From: Spiribacter halobius
Lineage (GTDB): Bacteria > Pseudomonadota > Gammaproteobacteria > Nitrococcales > Nitrococcaceae
Direction of reading: 5' to 3'
Assembly: GCF_020883455.1 (NCBI RefSeq)
Contig: NZ_CP086615.1
Span: 2,108,001 to 2,172,000 of the forward strand
DNA: 64,000 bases
In this document: positions 9,833 to 19,760 of the stretch, piece by piece
Position numbering within the stretch: the stretch's first letter is position 1
How the letters are laid out: every line of letters begins with the position of its first letter
Translations under genes and position numbers: made by a program
Notes under the pieces: model-generated
What the model saw: the letters and a program-made list of their open reading frames with translations, nothing else
Database searches by the model: none
What the model was told of the DNA's origin: nothing

Positions 9833-10024
9833 GGGATTAACCGCAAAGGCCCAAAGGACGCGAAGGCGTTAGCGGGTCGGCAGCAGAACACAACGACACA
9901 ACGGACACCACGTTAAACAACGGAGAACGCCACTTTGTGAATCGTTGTGCCCGTTGTGTCGTTGTGTTTATCCGAACAGCGTGCGCTGTGGCTTCGCGCC
10001 CTTTGCGCCTTTGCGGTTAATCCC
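9833..10024. repeat. Nested inverted intergenic element, copy A
   Basis: Terminal inverted repeats GGGATTAACCGC (9833-9844) and its exact complement (10013-10024) bound the element. The outer arms continue as CAAAGGCCCAAAGGACGCGAAG on the left with a near-perfect complement on the right. The inner arms read AACACAACGACACAACGG and complement. It fills the gap between prfB and lysS. Compared with the other three copies, the CAAAG units of the inner arms are CAACG here in both arms, so pairing is kept. Short open frames over it (encoding strings such as PLCRCVYP) are not genes. Confidence 0.85.
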
Positions 10025-10047
10025 GAAAGACAACGGACTTGGGAACA

Positions 10048-11538
<1,491 letters not shown>

Positions 11539-11561
11539 CGTGGAGGGAACTAACCGGGAAG

Positions 11562-11761
11562 GGGACTGACCGCGAAGACGCCAAGGACGCAAAGGGGAAA
11601 GCAAGAAGAAGATAAACACCAAGACACAAAGCGCACAAAGGTTTCACCGAGAAAATCATTTAGTTGTGTTCTTTGTGTTCTTTGTGTTCTTTGTGTTCTT
11701 TGTGTCTTGGTGTTGAATTCTCATCTCCCTTCGCGTCCTTAGCGTCTTCGCGGTTAGTCCC
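11562..11761. repeat. Nested inverted intergenic element, copy B
   Basis: The left arm begins GGGGACTGACCGCGAAGACG and the right arm ends with its near complement at 11761. The outer arms are GACGCCAAGGACGCAAAGGG versus GACGCTAAGGACGCGAAGGG, and the inner arms are AACACCAAGACACAAAG with complement. The right inner arm has grown into a 9-bp tandem repeat of TTTGTGTTC, about four and a half units at 11664-11706, not mirrored at full length on the left. The element lies between lysS and the convergent ygfZ and runs into the end of ygfZ. Confidence 0.85.
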
Positions 11762-12797
11762 TACCTCCCTCTGGCGCGGAGCCGTCGCCTGCCGGGAGGG
11801 GGTAGGGGAGCGGTAGTGGCGTCGCCGGGAGGCCGTCGACGAGGAGCTCCTCCCGCTCGGCCTCGATGCGGACCACCGCCAGTAGCTCGCAGCCGCCGGT
11901 GGGGCGGGCGGCGGCGCTCACCACCTCGCCGGCGTCACGGCCGGCAGCGGTGCGCAGGCCGGTGCCCGGTGCCGGGGGCTCCCCGGAGCTCTCGAGGCGC
12001 ACCATGCGGCGCTTGAGCCGACCGAGATAGTGCATCCGCGCCACCACCTCCTGCCCCGGGTAGCAGCCCTTGCTGTAGCTGATGCCCCCCAGGGGCTCGA
12101 GGTTGAGCATCTGCGGCACGAACCGCTCGCGGGTCTCCGGGCGAACGTCCGGCAGCCCCGCACGGATGTCCAGCAGCTCCCAGAAGCCCTCATCGGCCGG
12201 GGTCAGCCCCTGGCTGAAGCGCTCCCAGAGCGCGCCGAGCTGGCCGGCGGGAGCGCTCACCAGATAACGCACCGGTGGCTCGCCGGGCAGACGGATCACA
12301 TGCAGGTCGCCGGCGCGGGTGACGCCGCCCGGGGTCGCCGGCGGGCTGCCGGCGGCTTCCGCGAGCAGCGACTCCGCGGCCGGCCCGGCGAGGCCCAGCA
12401 CGCCCTCCTCGGCGCTCAGGTCGGTAAGCGCCACCCGGGCGCGGAGCACGAACATGCGCAGCCTCGGTAGCGAGGCCTCGATAACGTCGCGGTCCCCCAG
12501 GAGCAGCAGGCCGGTATCCGTGTGCAGGACCCGGAACAGCGCCAGCAGCCGCCCCTTGGCCGAGCACCATCCGGCCAGGCGGGAGGTGTGCTCGTCCAGG
12601 TCGGCGATGGACTGGGTCAACTGGCTGTGCAGAAAGGTGGCCGCATCGTCGCCCGCCACGTGCAGCAGGCCGAGGCGTGGCAGCGGCGCGGCCAGACCGC
12701 CATCGGCGGCGGCGCGCTCCAGCTCGGCGCTGCCGGTGAAGCCGAAGCCGGTTTCCTGGGTGTCGGGATCGAGCAGGTTGCGCCAGGGCTCGCGCAT
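11754..12797 (-). CDS. ygfZ: Folate-binding protein YgfZ (iron-sulfur cluster maintenance)
   Basis: A 347-residue member of the YgfZ/GcvT-like family, which uses tetrahydrofolate to help build or repair certain iron-sulfur proteins. The family hallmark KGCYPGQEV, with its conserved cysteine, is present near residue 235, in a context YSKGCYPGQEVVARMHYLGRL split by conserved glycines. The N-terminal half resembles the folate-binding domain of GcvT. The stop codon TAA (11754-11756) is part of the terminal sequence of repeat element B, and the last few residues (EGGRD) are encoded at its edge. Divergent from the succinate dehydrogenase locus, which contains iron-sulfur enzymes. Confidence 0.9.
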   Translation of the reverse strand: MREPWRNLLDPDTQETGFGFTGSAELERAAADGGLAAPLPRLGLLHVAGDDAATFLHSQLTQSIADLDEHTSRLAGWCSAKGRLLALFRVLHTDTGLLLLGDRDVIEASLPRLRMFVLRARVALTDLSAEEGVLGLAGPAAESLLAEAAGSPPATPGGVTRAGDLHVIRLPGEPPVRYLVSAPAGQLGALWERFSQGLTPADEGFWELLDIRAGLPDVRPETRERFVPQMLNLEPLGGISYSKGCYPGQEVVARMHYLGRLKRRMVRLESSGEPPAPGTGLRTAAGRDAGEVVSAAARPTGGCELLAVVRIEAEREELLVDGLPATPLPLPYPLPAGDGSAPEGGRD

Positions 12798-12908
12798 TTA
12801 GTCTCCCTCTCTGGCCAGCGGCAGTGAACCCGCCGTTTTCTGGAATGGTCACAAGGTGTGCGATACTTGGCGGCGAAGTCGCGTTACGACCCATAGGAGA
12901 TCGTGCCC

Positions 12909-13091
12909 ATGGCAGAGGACGTCAACCCCCGCGACGAGGACACCCGCAACGACGCCTCCCGGTCTGCGCAGGATACCACCGTCGACTGGCAGCGCCCCGC
13001 CACCTGGCCTCGTGAGATCGGCGGCAGCCGGGGCCCGGAGCCGACCCGCTACGGCGACTGGGAGCATAACGGCCGCTGCACGGATTTCTAG
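12909..13091 (+). CDS. DUF1674 / SDHAF4-like succinate dehydrogenase assembly factor
   Basis: A 60-residue protein. Its C-terminus, EIGGSRGPEPTRYGDWEHNG followed by RCTDF, is the diagnostic DUF1674 motif shared with mitochondrial SDHAF4, which binds the flavinylated SdhA subunit and promotes its pairing with SdhB. The first 35 residues are acidic and probably flexible. The ATG at 12909 has AGGAGA eight bases before it. It lies 104 bases upstream of sdhC, so genome context agrees with the family role. A 10-bp inverted repeat (CGCTCGCCCG at 13092 and complement at 13135) follows the stop codon and might reduce read-through into sdhC. Confidence 0.85.
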   Translation: MAEDVNPRDEDTRNDASRSAQDTTVDWQRPATWPREIGGSRGPEPTRYGDWEHNGRCTDF

Positions 13092-13195
13092 CGCTCGCCC
13101 GCGCATGTTGCACTGCCGCGATCTTGCGCGCTCCCGGGCGAGCGTTTACTTTGAGCCCCGCTTTTACGGGCGCTGACACGCAAAGGGTTGAGACG

Positions 13196-13576
13196 ATGAG
13201 CATAGCCAACCGGCCACTGTCCCCCCACCTGCAGGTCTACCGCCTGCCTTTCACGGCGCTGACGTCGATCAGCCACCGCATCTCGGGGACCCTGAATGCC
13301 GCCGGTTCGCTGGTGCTGGTCTACTGGGTCGTCGCCGTGTCCGCCGGGCCGGACACCTACGCGACGGCCCAGGGCTTCCTCGGCAGCCTGCCGGTCCAGG
13401 TGCTCATGTTCCTGTGGTCGTTCGGTCTGTTCTATCACCTCTGCAATGGCATTCGGCACCTGTTCTGGGACGTCGGCTACGGTTTCGAGCTGGACACGGC
13501 GCAGCGCTCGGGGCAGGCCGCAATCGGCGCTGCGGCGCTGCTGACCGTCTTCGCCTGGCTCATCGCGCTGGTCTGA
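13196..13576 (+). CDS. sdhC: Succinate dehydrogenase cytochrome b556 subunit
   Basis: A 126-residue membrane anchor of complex II, which passes electrons from succinate to quinone. The N-terminal signature SPHLQVYRLPFTALTSISHR contains the conserved SPHL and SxxHRxSG positions. Three hydrophobic segments follow, with the haem b ligand region FYHLCNGIRHLFWD in the second half. The ATG at 13196 begins MSIANRPLSPHL as in the family. It starts the sdhCDAB order, with sdhD 11 bases downstream. Confidence 0.95.
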   Translation: MSIANRPLSPHLQVYRLPFTALTSISHRISGTLNAAGSLVLVYWVVAVSAGPDTYATAQGFLGSLPVQVLMFLWSFGLFYHLCNGIRHLFWDVGYGFELDTAQRSGQAAIGAAALLTVFAWLIALV

Positions 13577-13587
13577 AGGAGCTACGC

Positions 13588-13968
13588 ATGGAATACCGCG
13601 CCCCCATCAAGCAGGCGCGCGGCCTCGGCGCTGCGCATCACGGTACCGGCCACTGGTGGGCCCAGCGGCTCACGGCGGTGGCGCTGGTACCGCTGGTGCT
13701 GTGGCTCGTTATCGGCATCGCGAGCAACGCCGGGGGCGGCTACGAGGCGGCGGCGGCCTGGGTCGGCAACCCGGTGAATGCCGTCCTGCTGATCCTGTTC
13801 TTCGGTGCGATGTTCTATCACGCGTCCCTGGGGCTGCAGGTGATCCTGGAGGACTACGTCAGCAACGAGGCGCTGCGCCTCGTGCTCATCGTCCTGGAGA
13901 AATTCGCTGCGCTGCTACTGGCCGTCACGGCCATCTTCGCAGTGCTCATGACCGCGTTCGGAGGCTGA
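13588..13968 (+). CDS. sdhD: Succinate dehydrogenase hydrophobic membrane anchor subunit
   Basis: A 126-residue second membrane anchor of complex II. Three membrane segments are seen: LTAVALVPLVLWLVIGIA, NAVLLILFFGAMFYHASLGL and LEKFAALLLAVTAIFAVL. The haem- and quinone-site region FYHASLGLQVILEDYV contains the conserved His and the DY pair. The ATG at 13588 is preceded by AAGGAG seven bases away; the open frame extends far upstream into sdhC but that part is not used. It is three bases from sdhA. Confidence 0.94.
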   Translation: MEYRAPIKQARGLGAAHHGTGHWWAQRLTAVALVPLVLWLVIGIASNAGGGYEAAAAWVGNPVNAVLLILFFGAMFYHASLGLQVILEDYVSNEALRLVLIVLEKFAALLLAVTAIFAVLMTAFGG

Positions 13969-13971
13969 GGC

Positions 13972-15759
13972 ATGGCGGGTGACTACGAGATCGTCGACCA
14001 TTCCTACGACGTCGTCGTGGTGGGCGCCGGCGGCGCGGGCCTTCGGGCGACGTTCGGCATGGCCGAGAAGGGCCTCACCACCGCCTGCCTGACCAAGGTA
14101 TTCCCGACCCGCAGCCACACCGTCGCCGCCCAGGGCGGCATCAGCGCTGCCCTTGGCAACATGGGCGATGACGACTGGCGCTGGCACGCCTACGACACCA
14201 TCAAGGGGTCGGACTGGCTGGGCGACCAGGACGCCATCGAGTACATGTGCCGGGAAGCGATCCCGGCCATCATCGAGCTCGAGCACTATGGCGTGCCGTT
14301 CTCCCGCACGGAGGAGGGCAAGATCTACCAGCGCCCCTTCGGCGGCATGACCACCCACTTCGGCGAGGGTCGCGCGCAGCGCACCTGCGCCGCGGCGGAC
14401 CGCACCGGCCACGCCATACTGCACACGCTGTATCAGCAGTCCCTGAAGCACCAGGCGGAGTTCTACATCGAATTCTTCGCGCTGGATCTGATCATGGAGG
14501 ACGGGGTCTGCCGCGGGGTGATCGCGCTGGAGCTCGCCACCGGCCGGATCCACCGCTTCCGCGCCCACGTCACGGTGCTCGCCACCGGTGGCTACGGGCG
14601 CGCCTACTTCTCCTGCACCTCCGCCCACACCTGCACCGGTGACGGCGGCGGCATGGTGCTGCGCGCGGGGCTGCCGCTGCAGGACATGGAGTTCACCCAG
14701 TTCCATCCCACCGGCGTCTACGGTGCCGGCTGCCTGATCACCGAGGGCGTGCGCGGCGAGGGCGGCTACCTCACGAACTCGGACGGCGAGCGCTTCATGG
14801 AGCGCTATGCCCCGAACGCCAAGGACCTCGCCTCCCGCGACGTGGTGAGCCGATCGATGACCATCGAGATCCGCGAGGGACGCGGCGTCGGGCCGAAGCA
14901 GGACCACATCCACCTGCACCTGGAGCATCTCGGCCCCGAGGTCATCCACGAGCGCCTGCCGGGCATCGCCGAGACCGCGCGCATCTTCGCCGGCGTGGAT
15001 GTGGCGAAGGAACCGATTCCGGTGCTGCCCACGGTCCACTACAACATGGGCGGCGTCCCCACCAACTACCGCACCGAGGTGGTCGCGCCCCGCGACGGCG
15101 ACCCGGACGCCGTGGTACCCGGTCTCATGGCCATCGGCGAGGCCGGCTGCATCTCGGTGCACGGCGCCAATCGCCTCGGCTCCAACTCGCTGCTGGACCT
15201 GGTGGTCTTCGGACGCGCGGCGGCGATCCGCGCCGCGGAGATCGTCGCCGAGCAGGGCGAGCACCGCCCCCTGCGCGCGGACAGCGCCGACCCGGCCCTG
15301 GAGCGGCTCGACCGCCTGCGTAACGCCAATGGCAGCGAGCCCACCGCCCGCATCCGTGACCGCATGCAGGCCACCATGCAGGAGTATGCGGCGGTGTTCC
15401 GCACCACGGAGACCCTGCAGGAGGGCACGAAGCGGATCCACGAGATCTTCGACAGCTTCGCCGACGTGCACGTCTCCGACCGCTCGCTGATCTGGAACAC
15501 CGATCTGGTGGAGACCCTCGAGCTGGAGAATCTGCTTGGCAACGCGGTGACGTCCATGGAGTCCGCGCTCAATCGTACCGAGAGCCGTGGCGCCCACGCC
15601 CACGAGGACTACCCCGACCGCGACGACGACAAATGGATGAAGCACACCGTGTCCTGGATGGACGAGAAGGGCCAGGTGCGGCTTGATTATCGCCCGGTGC
15701 ACATGACCACGCTGACCGACGAGATGGAGGTCATCCCGCCGAAGCAACGGGTCTACTGA
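13972..15759 (+). CDS. sdhA: Succinate dehydrogenase flavoprotein subunit
   Basis: A 595-residue subunit that oxidises succinate to fumarate and carries covalent FAD. The Rossmann motif [13 protein letters not shown] is at about residues 16-28. The FAD-linking histidine is in [17 protein letters not shown] near residue 48. Active-site regions are [12 protein letters not shown], the RGEGGYLTN loop and [13 protein letters not shown] near residue 400. Length and motifs are those of gammaproteobacterial SdhA. The upstream DUF1674 gene and the downstream sdhE encode factors acting on this subunit. Confidence 0.97.
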   Translation: MAGDYEIVDHSYDVVVVGAGGAGLRATFGMAEKGLTTACLTKVFPTRSHTVAAQGGISAALGNMGDDDWRWHAYDTIKGSDWLGDQDAIEYMCREAIPAIIELEHYGVPFSRTEEGKIYQRPFGGMTTHFGEGRAQRTCAAADRTGHAILHTLYQQSLKHQAEFYIEFFALDLIMEDGVCRGVIALELATGRIHRFRAHVTVLATGGYGRAYFSCTSAHTCTGDGGGMVLRAGLPLQDMEFTQFHPTGVYGAGCLITEGVRGEGGYLTNSDGERFMERYAPNAKDLASRDVVSRSMTIEIREGRGVGPKQDHIHLHLEHLGPEVIHERLPGIAETARIFAGVDVAKEPIPVLPTVHYNMGGVPTNYRTEVVAPRDGDPDAVVPGLMAIGEAGCISVHGANRLGSNSLLDLVVFGRAAAIRAAEIVAEQGEHRPLRADSADPALERLDRLRNANGSEPTARIRDRMQATMQEYAAVFRTTETLQEGTKRIHEIFDSFADVHVSDRSLIWNTDLVETLELENLLGNAVTSMESALNRTESRGAHAHEDYPDRDDDKWMKHTVSWMDEKGQVRLDYRPVHMTTLTDEMEVIPPKQRVY

Positions 15760-15807
15760 CCCCGCGGTGGTCCCCCTTCCGCACAGCGTTCAGCGAGAGG
15801 TTTCGAC

Positions 15808-16587
15808 ATGGCGAAGTTCTTCCTGCCCCCGAATTCCCGCATCAAGCCGGGCAAGGAGCACCCCGCCCCCGAGGGCGCGGCGAACGTGCGCACCTTCAAG
15901 GTCTACCGCTGGGAGCCGGACAGCGGCGAGAATCCCCGCGTCGACAGCTACCAGGTGGACCTGGACAGCTGCGGGCCGATGGTTCTCGACGCGCTGATCA
16001 AGATCAAGAACGAGATCGACCCCACGCTCACCTTCCGGCGCTCCTGCCGTGAGGGCATCTGCGGCTCCTGCGCGATGAACATCGACGGCCGCAATACGCT
16101 CGCCTGCACCAAGGCCATCGACGAGGTCGACGGTGACGTGCGCATCTACCCGTTGCCGTCGATGCGCGTGGTCAAGGACCTGGTGCCGGACATGACGCAT
16201 TTCTACGCCCAGTATGCGTCGATCAAGCCCTGGATCCGCACGCAGACGCCGGCGCCGCCGGACCGCGAGCGCCTGCAGAGCAAGGATGACCGGGAAGAGC
16301 TCGACGGACTCTACGAGTGCATCCTCTGCGCCTGCTGCCAGACGTCGTGCCCGAGCTACTGGTGGAACCCCGATCGCTACCTCGGCCCGGCGATCCTGCT
16401 GCAGGCGTACCGCTGGATCGCGGACAGCCGGGACGAGGCCACCGGCGAGCGCCTGGACGAGCTGGAAGACCCATTCAAGCTCTACCGCTGCCACACCATC
16501 ATGAACTGCGCCGAGGCCTGCCCGAAGGGCCTCAACCCGGCGAAGGCCATCGCCGAGATCAAGCGGCTGATGGTGGCGCGGCAGTAG
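15808..16587 (+). CDS. sdhB: Succinate dehydrogenase iron-sulfur subunit
   Basis: A 259-residue electron-transfer subunit. The [2Fe-2S] cluster ligands are in [20 protein letters not shown] plus the next cysteine, around residue 73. The [4Fe-4S] site is [13 protein letters not shown] near residue 172, and the [3Fe-4S] site is in [17 protein letters not shown] near residue 230. The ATG at 15808 follows the sdhA stop by 48 bases. At 259 residues it is longer than E. coli SdhB (238) and closer to the alpha-proteobacterial and mitochondrial form, which goes with the DUF1674 assembly factor at the head of the locus. Confidence 0.96.
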   Translation: MAKFFLPPNSRIKPGKEHPAPEGAANVRTFKVYRWEPDSGENPRVDSYQVDLDSCGPMVLDALIKIKNEIDPTLTFRRSCREGICGSCAMNIDGRNTLACTKAIDEVDGDVRIYPLPSMRVVKDLVPDMTHFYAQYASIKPWIRTQTPAPPDRERLQSKDDREELDGLYECILCACCQTSCPSYWWNPDRYLGPAILLQAYRWIADSRDEATGERLDELEDPFKLYRCHTIMNCAEACPKGLNPAKAIAEIKRLMVARQ

Positions 16588-16598
16588 GCGGATCTCCC

Positions 16599-16841
16599 GT
16601 GAGCGAGACCGCCCGCCTGCGCTGGCGCTGCCGGCGCGGCACCAAGGAGCTGGATGCCCTGCTGGTCCGCTTCCTCGAGGGCGGCCACGCGGCGCTGGAT
16701 GAGCAGGGGCGGGTCGCCTTCGACCGGCTGCTCGAGTGCGAGGACGACGACCTCATCGACTGGCTGCTGAAGGGGGAGGTACCCAGGGATGGGACCCTCG
16801 CCGAGATCACCCGACAGATCCGCGCTGCTTCCGGGCTTTGA
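16599..16841 (+). CDS. sdhE: SdhE: FAD assembly factor for succinate dehydrogenase
   Basis: An 80-residue protein of the SdhE/YgfY (DUF339) family, needed for covalent attachment of FAD to SdhA. The conserved RGxxE motif is in CRRGTKELDALLVRFLE, and the five-helix fold is suggested by the following LLECEDDDLIDWLLKGE. The GTG at 16599, eleven bases after the sdhB stop, gives the family's usual length. Placement after sdhCDAB rather than beside ygfX alone links it to complex II maturation. It overlaps the next gene by 53 bases. Confidence 0.92.
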   Translation: MSETARLRWRCRRGTKELDALLVRFLEGGHAALDEQGRVAFDRLLECEDDDLIDWLLKGEVPRDGTLAEITRQIRAASGL

Positions 16842-17265
16842 GCTGCAACCGAGCCGCACCTTGCTCGTCGCCATTCTGCTGGTACACGCGGCGGCGGCCG
16901 CGCCGGCACTGCTGCTGCACTCGCTGGGGCCGGGCTGGCGCCTTCTCTGGCTTGCGGCAGTCCTGACCGAGCTTGTCCTCACGCTTCGGCGTCATCACTC
17001 CGGATTCAGTGGCGCCCCCGGGCTGATCGGCCGCGACGGCAGCGGCAGCTGGTGGCTGAAGGATGGCGCCGGCCGGCGCTGGCAGGGTGAGCTCCGGGAT
17101 CGTCTCGTCCATCCCGGGCTGTGCGTGCTGCGTTTCGGGCGGGGTCCGGGGGCGCGCACGGTGGTGGTGCCCGCGGATGCCTGCTCACCCGAACAGCATC
17201 GACGGCTGCGGGCGGCGCTGCTGGAGCACGGGGCCGGGGAGCACGGCGGCCAAGCCAGTCAATGA
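16789..17265 (+). CDS. YgfX-like inner membrane protein
   Basis: A 158-residue protein with two adjacent membrane segments (LLVAILLVHAAAAAPALLLH and WRLLWLAAVLTELVLTL) followed by a soluble C-terminal domain containing the RRWQGEL and VPADACSPEQHRRLRAALL stretches, the layout of E. coli YgfX (CptA). YgfX partners with SdhE in E. coli and has been described as a toxin that affects the cytoskeleton, although this is debated. The ATG at 16789 has AGGGGGAGG ten bases upstream and lies inside sdhE. The overlap suggests coupled translation. Identification rests on layout and neighbour. Confidence 0.72.
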   Translation: MGPSPRSPDRSALLPGFELQPSRTLLVAILLVHAAAAAPALLLHSLGPGWRLLWLAAVLTELVLTLRRHHSGFSGAPGLIGRDGSGSWWLKDGAGRRWQGELRDRLVHPGLCVLRFGRGPGARTVVVPADACSPEQHRRLRAALLEHGAGEHGGQASQ

Positions 17266-17289
17266 AACGCCGCTGCCGCGGAAGCCTGC

Positions 17290-17327
17290 CCGCCAGATCC
17301 GCGCCCGCAGCGATTGGTATGCGGGCT
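17290..17327. repeat. Partial copy of the 60.6-kb MITE-like element
   Basis: CCGCCAGATCCGCGCCCGCA then GC matches exactly the same sequence inside the element at 60554-60733, and the copy ends with GCGGGCT like that element. About ten bases between the two parts are missing and no left end is visible, so this is a decayed fragment. It sits in the ygfX-rpoE gap (17266-17532), upstream of the sigma-E promoter. Confidence 0.65.
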
Positions 17328-17460
17328 ATGCCCCCAAGTTGCACCGCTTCCGGCCGATCGAGTACTCTTCCGGCATTGCTGCACTGCGAACCATAAGCAT
17401 GCCACCGCGCCCCCGCCGCGCACCCGCGCTGGCAGTACGGGGACCACAGGCTTACCCGAC

Positions 17461-17488
17461 GAACTTCTCCATGAGCGTCACTGTCTAC
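17461..17488 (+). promoter_or_regulatory. Sigma-E type promoter of the rpoE operon
   Basis: GAACTT (17461-17466) and GTCTAC (17483-17488) are separated by 16 bases, matching the sigma-E consensus GGAACTT-N16-GTCTAA closely. The predicted start is near 17495, about 40 bases before the rpoE GTG. This would make the operon positively autoregulated, as known for E. coli rpoE and Pseudomonas algU. Confidence 0.7.
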
Positions 17489-17532
17489 GGCGTCACGTGT
17501 CCGCTTGCGCCGCCGCCCGGTACGGTGGCGCC

Positions 17533-18120
17533 GTGAGCACGGGCGCGGCCGACAAGGAACTGGTCGAGCGGGTGAAGGCCGGTGACAAGCAGGCCTTCAA
17601 CGAGCTTGTGCTCAAGTATCAGCACAAGCTGGTGAAGCTCATTTCCCGCTACGTGCATGATCACGCCGAGGCGCTGGACGTCTCCCAGGAGGCCTTCATC
17701 AAGGCCTACCGGGCGCTGCCGAACTTTCGGGGTGACAGCAGCTTCTACACATGGCTGTACCGGATCGGCATCAACACGGCAAAGAACCATCTGGTCTCCC
17801 AGGGACGGCGGCCCCCGGATAACGATATCGATGCCCAGGATGCGGAACGATACGACATCGAATCGCGTCTCAAGGATCAGGACTCGCCGGAGGCGCTGGC
17901 GCAGCGCGACGAGATCGAGCGCACCGTGCTCGAGGCCATCGAGGCGCTACCGCCGGATCTGCGCACGGCGATCAGGCTGAGGGAGCTGGAAGGTTTGACC
18001 TACGAGGAGATCGCACAGGCCATGGATTGCCCCATCGGTACGGTGCGCTCGCGAATCTTCCGGGCGCGGGATGCCATCGACCGGCGGCTGCGGCCGCTGC
18101 TGTCGAACACTGACAGGTGA
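17533..18120 (+). CDS. rpoE: RNA polymerase sigma factor RpoE (AlgU)
   Basis: A 195-residue ECF sigma factor controlling the envelope-stress response. Region 2 runs from DKELVERVKAGDKQAFNELV through DVSQEAFIKAYRAL to SFYTWLYRIGINTAKNHL; region 4 is ALPPDLRTAIRLRELEGLTY then GTVRSRIFRARDAI. Alignment with RpoE/AlgU starts supports the GTG at 17533, although the frame is open for another 219 bases upstream. It is followed by its anti-sigma factor gene and the gene for that factor's regulator. Confidence 0.95.
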   Translation: MSTGAADKELVERVKAGDKQAFNELVLKYQHKLVKLISRYVHDHAEALDVSQEAFIKAYRALPNFRGDSSFYTWLYRIGINTAKNHLVSQGRRPPDNDIDAQDAERYDIESRLKDQDSPEALAQRDEIERTVLEAIEALPPDLRTAIRLRELEGLTYEEIAQAMDCPIGTVRSRIFRARDAIDRRLRPLLSNTDR

Positions 18121-18127
18121 CGGGACT

Positions 18128-18778
18128 ATGCGCGACGACGTACGCGAGAAACTTTCTGCGATGGCGGACGGGGAGCTCCGCTCGCACGAGATGCGCAGTC
18201 TGGCGCACCGGCTCGGCGAGGAGCCGGAGGCGGCGGCACAGCTGGAGCGTTACTTCCTGATGCGCGAGACCCTGCGCGAGGCCCTGCGGCCCCACGCCGG
18301 GCCGCCGGGTGACGACCTCGCGGCGCGCCTGCGAGCCGCGCTGGAGGACGAGCCGGTGCATATGACCGGACGCACCCGCCGGCGGCGCCTGGTGGAGGGC
18401 GTGGCCCGCCCGGTGGCTGGTGTCGCCATCGCCGCCTCCGTGGCGCTGGCGATGGTCACTCTTTGGCCCCGCTTGAGCGAATCGCCCAACCCCACGAGCG
18501 CGCCCACACTCGAGCAGCTGGCGTCGGGCAGCCTGGAGGCGGGTGCCCCGGTGTCCGGCAGCGGTTCCGGGCTTAGCCCCGTCGCCGCGGTGGGCAGCGC
18601 CGAGCAGCGACAGGACGGGACCGACCCGGAGGCCTCGCGGCAGTGGCAGCAACTCGATCCGGCGGCGCAGGAGCGATTGAATTTCTATCTCGTGAACCAC
18701 AGCGAGCACTCGTCCACGGGCCGCCTCGGCGGTATGCTCAAGTACGCACGTATCGCCGGGCATGATCGTAGCGAGTAG
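18128..18778 (+). CDS. rseA: Anti-sigma-E factor RseA (MucA-like)
   Basis: A 216-residue single-pass membrane protein that holds sigma-E inactive. The cytoplasmic domain EKLSAMADGELRSHEMRSLA is the family N-terminus. One membrane segment, PVAGVAIAASVALAMVTLW, lies at about residues 97-115, followed by a periplasmic region of about 100 residues rich in Gly, Ser and Pro that would be the substrate for DegS- and RseP-type cleavage. Seven bases after rpoE and overlapping rseB by 17 bases. Confidence 0.88.
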   Translation: MRDDVREKLSAMADGELRSHEMRSLAHRLGEEPEAAAQLERYFLMRETLREALRPHAGPPGDDLAARLRAALEDEPVHMTGRTRRRRLVEGVARPVAGVAIAASVALAMVTLWPRLSESPNPTSAPTLEQLASGSLEAGAPVSGSGSGLSPVAAVGSAEQRQDGTDPEASRQWQQLDPAAQERLNFYLVNHSEHSSTGRLGGMLKYARIAGHDRSE

Positions 18779-19760
18779 GGCCCGCCTGGCGGCCGCCGCC
18801 TGCAGCCTGCTGTTCGGGCTCGCGCTGATCGCGGGCGCTGCCCACGCCGGCGAGCACTCCGCCCAGGCCTGGCTCGAGCGCGTCAACAGCGCGCTGCGTG
18901 ACCTGAATTACACCGGCACGTTCGTCTATCGGTACGACGGCAACATCGAAAGCCTGCGCATCTGGCACAAGGCGCTGCCGGGCGGCAGCGAGCGTGAGCG
19001 GCTGCACTCCCTCAATGGCGATGCCCGCGAGATCCTCCGCGACGACGACACCGTCACCTGCATCCTCCCGGACGCCCAGTCCGTGGTCGTCGACCGGCGC
19101 CAGGCCAGCAACCCGCTCAGCGAGCTGTTGCCTGCCGACATCGCCGCCCTGCAGCCCCACTATCGCTTCAGCCTCCGGGGCGAGGGGCGGGTGGCCGGTC
19201 GGGCCGCCGTTCGCGTGATGATCGAGCCGCGGGACGACGCCCGCTACGGCTACGAGCTCTGGGTCGACCGCGACACCGGTCTGCTGCTGCGCTCGGATCT
19301 GCGCGACGACGCCGGCGAGATCCTCGAGCAGATACTGTTCGTGAGTCTCGAGGTGGTGGATTCGCTGCCGGACAGCGCGCTTGAGCCCCATCTCTCCGGC
19401 GAGGGCTTCAGCTGGGTACGGCGTTCCGTGCAGCAGCGCCCACCGGAGACCCCGGATGACAGCTGGCGCATCACCGATCTGCCGCCGGGCTTCGAGCTGC
19501 GCATGAGCGAGATGCATTCGCTGCCGGGTAGCGAGGGCATGGTGCGCCATCATGTCTACTCGGACGGTCTCGCCACGGTTTCTCTCTACGTGGACCGGCA
19601 TGTCCATGAGGGTCTGCTCGAGGGGCTCTCCCGCATGGGTGCCATGAATGCCTATGGCCGGACCATCGACGGCTACCAGGCGCTGGTGGTGGGTGAGGTG
19701 CCGGCGCATACGGTCGAACGCATGGCGCGTTCGCTCGAGCATCGCGCCGGCACCGAGTGA
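18762..19760 (+). CDS. rseB: Periplasmic regulator RseB (MucB-like)
   Basis: A 332-residue exported protein that binds RseA and protects it from proteolysis until misfolded lipoproteins or lipopolysaccharide displace it. The signal peptide is ARLAAAACSLLFGLALIAGA ending at AHA. The large lipid-binding domain starts with AQAWLERVNSALRDLNYTGT, and the smaller C-terminal domain includes PPGFELRMSEMHSLPGSEGM. The ATG at 18762 lies within the end of rseA. The last bases of the gene contain a GAACTT that may belong to a promoter for degP. Confidence 0.9.
   Translation: MIVASRARLAAAACSLLFGLALIAGAAHAGEHSAQAWLERVNSALRDLNYTGTFVYRYDGNIESLRIWHKALPGGSERERLHSLNGDAREILRDDDTVTCILPDAQSVVVDRRQASNPLSELLPADIAALQPHYRFSLRGEGRVAGRAAVRVMIEPRDDARYGYELWVDRDTGLLLRSDLRDDAGEILEQILFVSLEVVDSLPDSALEPHLSGEGFSWVRRSVQQRPPETPDDSWRITDLPPGFELRMSEMHSLPGSEGMVRHHVYSDGLATVSLYVDRHVHEGLLEGLSRMGAMNAYGRTIDGYQALVVGEVPAHTVERMARSLEHRAGTE

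Noticed and set aside
11664-11706. CRISPR-like short repeats
   Set aside because: Direct 9-bp units without spacers; part of a hairpin element. No array with 25-40 bp repeats and unique spacers was seen, and no cas gene.
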